NCBI GenBank assembly: GCA_030674155.1
Contig: CM060334.1
Coordinates: 20,730,845 to 20,740,844, forward strand
Source of the DNA: Stramonita haemastoma
Taxonomy: Eukaryota; Mollusca; Gastropoda; Neogastropoda; Muricidae
Length of the DNA stretch: 10,000 nt
Direction of reading: 5' to 3'
Made by a program: the position numbers and the translations under genes. A model generated the notes under the pieces. That model did not search any database, was not told the origin of the DNA, and saw only the letters and a program-made list of their open reading frames with translations. Positions 7,637 to 10,000 of this stretch are shown piece by piece. Numbering within the stretch: the first letter of the stretch is position 1; every line of letters begins with the position of its first letter.

Positions 7637-7689
<53 letters not shown>
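7550..7689. repeat. Compound (GAA)n-(CAA)n triplet array
   Basis: About 26 GAA units (7550-7629) are joined through AGCAG to exactly 18 CAA units (7636-7689). Both blocks look uninterrupted, which suggests recent expansion. Lys/Thr, Phe/Val and Ser/Leu ORFs are repeat translations. Confidence 0.97.
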
Positions 7690-7691
<2 letters not shown>

Positions 7692-7980
7692 TCTCCATTT
7701 CTCCAGTGTTGGTATGCAAAGGACGTTTTGACTGGCATAAAGTATGATTCTTATGTAGACATCTTTGGGTATTCCTTTTTTTATATTTCAAGTGCCCTGC
7801 CGTGTAGGCAAGAGTACTCCATCTTCTGAGGATCTGTTTCTCTACTGTGTAGAGCACAGGTTGTTAGACTAAGAGTTTGTCATGACTGAAGACAATCTCA
7901 ACAACATTCCAAAGCATAACAGGTTAATGTAGGTTTTGGGGGGCACATGAGGTTTAGCTCTTCTTTTTTTTATATCGTTG
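7690..7980. other. Unassigned stretch before the second plus-strand SINE
   Basis: Unique-looking AT-leaning sequence; no gene or repeat family recognised. Confidence 0.5.
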
Positions 7981-7992
7981 TACCTTTTCAGA
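7981..7992. repeat. Left target-site duplication of SINE 7993-8287
   Basis: TACCTTTTCAGA here is repeated exactly at 8288-8299. Because the SINE tail itself contains TTTACCTTTT, part of the match could be tail-derived, but the final CAGA is not. Confidence 0.75.
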
Positions 7993-8003
7993 AGGGGGCG
8001 GGA

Positions 8004-8014
8004 TAGCTCAGTGG
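8004..8014 (+). promoter_or_regulatory. tRNA-type pol III A box in SINE head
   Basis: TAGCTCAGTGG matches the A-box consensus (TRGCNNAGYNGG-like) closely. No good B box follows at tRNA spacing; the 5S-like block takes its place. Confidence 0.75.
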
Positions 8015-8039
8015 TCAGAGCATCGCTTTCCCCCCAGTC

Positions 8040-8091
8040 AAGTTAAGCAGCGTCGAGCGTGGTTTATCAGTTGGATGGGTGACTGTTTGCG
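8040..8091 (+). promoter_or_regulatory. 5S rRNA-like internal control region in SINE head
   Basis: About 52 bp aligns with the middle of animal 5S rRNA from AAGTTAAGCA to GATGGGTGAC and slightly beyond. This is the region bound by TFIIIA in real 5S genes. The 5' third and 3' end of 5S are absent. Confidence 0.78.
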
Positions 8092-8287
8092 CGCCTTGGC
8101 TACAGTACAGTTCCCCTAGTTCACCCAGCTGTAAATGGGTACCTGCCCTCTTTAGGGTCAGGGAAGGTAAAGCAGCGAGGGAGAGGAAATGGGCACCGTC
8201 TTCAATATGCTGGTCCCTAGAGATGCTGAGGTCTCTGATGCTCCCCTACGACCGCCTAGGTTATGAGGCACCTTTGCCTTTACCTTT

Positions 8288-8299
8288 TACCTTTTCAGA
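8288..8299. repeat. Right target-site duplication of SINE 7993-8287
   Basis: An exact second copy of TACCTTTTCAGA, marking the 3' boundary after the TTTACC-type tail. Confidence 0.75.
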
Positions 8300-9175
8300 T
8301 AGGGTTTTTAATCTTCATTTTTCTGTCTTGGTTGGGTTGGCAAAGTTTCTGTACCCTGATTCTTGATTTAGAAACGATGACAATCAGAAATTATTCTATT
8401 TACTTATGTCATTTTCAAGTTGTTGATGTTTCAACAATTTGATCGCTTTTCTGTGTTCAAAGTCCTTTCAAAAATGACAATTGCAGATGAGAGTAAAATG
8501 TCAGGGGGGCTGATGATATCTTAAAGCATAATGATTTATCATCTTCTCTGGGTCGTTGTAGTTTTGGTTTTAATTTTTTCAAGGAAATGTTTCTGCATCA
8601 TTATAGAGTATTCTTCATAAGCTGCACATCTGACAAGAAACGTACTTTTTAAATGTTTAGCAATCTGCACAGTGTTTAACAAGCTGTGCAACTCACTGCC
8701 TTGGCAAAACCATGGGAAAATATTGAATGTCTATATGTATTCTGCTCTCCGTTAAACGCTGGCATGGGTCACAGAGAACTGTGATATACACATTGTATCT
8801 CCTGCATGTATGCATATGCTAAAGGATGAAGGCACTCAGAACAAAACTTCCCGTGGCTATCATGAAGAAGAAACCTCCGTCTGTATCCACTAGAAGCTTC
8901 CGAGATTTTAAAACTGTGACAAGAGAAACAGAAATCTTCTGCTTTTACTTCTAGTTTGATGCATCTGTTGGAATAAAAAGAAAGAACAAGATCTTAAGTT
9001 GATACATGCATTGAGGAAGTACGCACTTTTTCCATCACAAGAGTTATTATGTTTTGCTCTCAGCGTGTTCTATGGTGATGTTATATCTTGCATGGTTTTG
9101 ATATTTGTTTTGAAAGTTTCGTGACCAGTGCATATAGCCAACTGCAATGCAAATAGTAGCGTCAGAGTTTGATTC
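8300..9175. other. Unassigned AT-rich stretch
   Basis: No gene, RNA or mobile element could be recognised in about 880 bp. A stem-loop-like sequence TGCACAG (8666-8672) / CTGTGCA (8684-8690) has an inner TGTT/AACA pairing. The rest is unique-looking. Confidence 0.6.
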
Positions 9176-9627
9176 AAGTTGTGCGTATTGGGTCTTTTGC
9201 CTCTGAAGGACTCACAGTTAGTCTTGAAACGAATACTGTCTATTTCTGTAGATGTTTCGGTTTAAATTCTTCTGCCTCTAAAAGGAACACATTTAGTCTT
9301 GAAATGAACACTGTCTATTTCTGTAGATGTTTCGGTTTACATTCTTCTGTCTCTGAAAGGAACACATTTAGTCTTGGAATGAACACTGTCTATTTCTGTA
9401 GATGTTTCGGTTTAAAGTCTTCTGCCTCTGAAATGAACACATCTAGTCTTGAAATGAATACTGTCTATTTCTGTAGATGTTTTGGTACTGGCTCTTTTGC
9501 ATGCAAAAAGAAACATGGTTACCCCTGAAATGAATGTTGTCTATTACTATAAATGTTTCAGTATTGGTTCTTCTACCTTTAAACAAAACACGGTCACTCT
9601 TCAAAACGAAGACTGTCTATTTTTGTA
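9176..9627 (+). repeat. 75-bp minisatellite, six tandem units
   Basis: The landmark GATGTTT (or variant) falls at 9251, 9326, 9401, 9476 and 9551: a constant 75-bp step. A further degenerate GATGTC lies at 9628 after a 77-bp unit, and a degenerate first unit occupies 9176-9250. Units at 9251-9475 are very similar to each other; the outer ones (9176-9250, 9476-9627) diverge, as expected of arrays homogenised by unequal exchange. Because 75 is a multiple of three, one frame (about 9169-9528) stays open and would encode a 25-residue repeat, roughly SLEMNTVYFCRCFG followed by a Ser-rich segment. There is no signal peptide, and the frame dies in the sixth unit's neighbourhood (TGA at 9526-9528). 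I regard it as a noncoding minisatellite, with a coding origin not excluded. Confidence 0.92.
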
Positions 9628-9898
9628 GATGTCTTGGTTAAAACTTTTTTTTCACACAGCTACATTCTGTACAACTAACTTTGGAAGGAAACCCCCTTTC
9701 TTTTTTTGTGCCCCTATTCCAATTCCCAAGATGATTGATATCCTACTTTAGTTTCCAGTTCTTTCTATGCTATGCGTGCCCTCTTTTCTGCCCTGTCTCT
9801 CTCCCGTCCTCTATCTCCTCTCTTTCATCTTCTCCTGCTGTCTGACTTCTGTGACCATTTCTTGGTCTTCTGGGTATTGTTGAAGAAAAAAAAACAGA
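9628..9898. other. Pyrimidine-rich unassigned stretch
   Basis: T/C-rich DNA (strongest at 9770-9850) after the 75-bp array, ending in a short A run. No gene recognised. Confidence 0.5.
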
Positions 9899-9971
9899 CC
9901 GAGAGATAGAGGGGGGAGGGAGGGAAAGAGACAAAGAGAGAGATACAGAGAGAGAGAGACAGACAGAGAGA
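9899..9971. repeat. GA-rich imperfect simple repeat
   Basis: GAGA and GACAGA words with a G-rich core GGGGGGAGGGAGGG at about 9911-9924. Purines are on the + strand, as in the array at 839-936. Confidence 0.88.
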
Positions 9972-10000
9972 ATGCATAATCTTTATTTTTTAAGAGTTAC

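Larger units (their letters stand above)
7993..8287 (+). mobile_element. SINE with a composite tRNA / 5S rRNA-like head
   Basis: A 295-bp element between 12-bp direct repeats. It opens like a tRNA: GCGGGATAGCTCAGTGGTC followed by AGAGC, with a canonical A box TAGCTCAGTGG at 8004-8014. From 8040 it instead matches the internal part of 5S rRNA: AAGTTAAGCAGCGTCGAGC (8040-8058) and TTGGATGGGTGACTG (8071-8085), which correspond to the 5S A box/intermediate region and C box. The body contains CACCCAGCTGTAAATGGGTA plus CC (8122-8143), nearly the same core as in the SINE at 1894-2183. It ends with CCTTTGCCTTTACCTTTTACC-type tail repeats. 5S-headed SINEs and 5S-tRNA composites are known in animals; here the order is tRNA piece first, 5S piece second. 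It is not a functional tRNA or 5S gene, since both parts are incomplete. The 95-codon ORF inside it is incidental. Confidence 0.85.

Noticed and set aside
7474..7857. Ser/Leu, Phe/Val and Lys/Thr ORFs
   Set aside because: They are the frames of the GAA-CAA array with short unrelated flanks.
8040..8091. A genuine 5S rRNA gene
   Set aside because: Only the internal ~50 bp match; the 5' and 3' parts of 5S are missing and the block is inside a SINE.
8666..8690. Stem-loop TGCACAG/CTGTGCA as a regulatory RNA
   Set aside because: The stem is short and bulged, and nothing around it suggests a transcript; such structures occur by chance in 10 kb.

Overview
The window looks like intergenic or intronic DNA from an animal nuclear genome, most likely a marine mollusc (lophotrochozoan). 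Three things point there: an RTE-type (CFDP2-like) retrotransposon endonuclease fragment, several tRNA-derived SINEs (one with a core and a CTTTAAC-type tail that I recall from molluscan V-SINE/RUDI-like elements), and very dense long microsatellites. The taxonomic call is an inference, not a database result. There is no bacterial-style operon, no CRISPR array and no complete cellular protein gene.

Layout. 2-703: an open reading frame for most of an RTE endonuclease domain, cut off before its last catalytic motif. 704-936: an A-rich purine stretch running into (GA)n. 1053-1207: a 77/78-bp sequence present twice in tandem. 1894-2183: an intact SINE on the + strand with perfect 13-bp target-site duplications. 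2359-3475: CA-rich and long CT arrays with a 20-C run; between them lies a 114-bp segment with a good branch point, acceptor and donor that could be an exon. 3515-3561: a weaker candidate exon. 3670-4505: GT/CA, GC and AT alternating tracts and a GTAT array. 5130-5429: a tRNA-derived SINE on the - strand. 5840-6022: a (CTC)n/(TTC)n tract. 6337-6480: C-rich DNA. 6620-7016: a CT/GTCT array. 7517-7689: a perfect 10-bp hairpin followed closely by (GAA)n then (CAA)n. 7993-8287: a second + strand SINE whose head joins a tRNA-like A box to a 5S-rRNA-like internal control region. 9176-9627: six tandem units of 75 bp (last about 77). 9899-9971: a GA-rich end.

The mobile pieces appear to be independent insertions and do not work together. 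The two + strand SINEs share a short core motif but have different heads. Most long translated ORFs here (runs of Leu/Ser, Arg/Glu, Lys, Thr) are translations of microsatellites. The points most worth a second look are the tRNA/5S composite SINE, the 75-bp array whose period keeps a 25-residue frame open, and the candidate exon between CT arrays. I found no convincing evidence of a new enzymatic or defence system.
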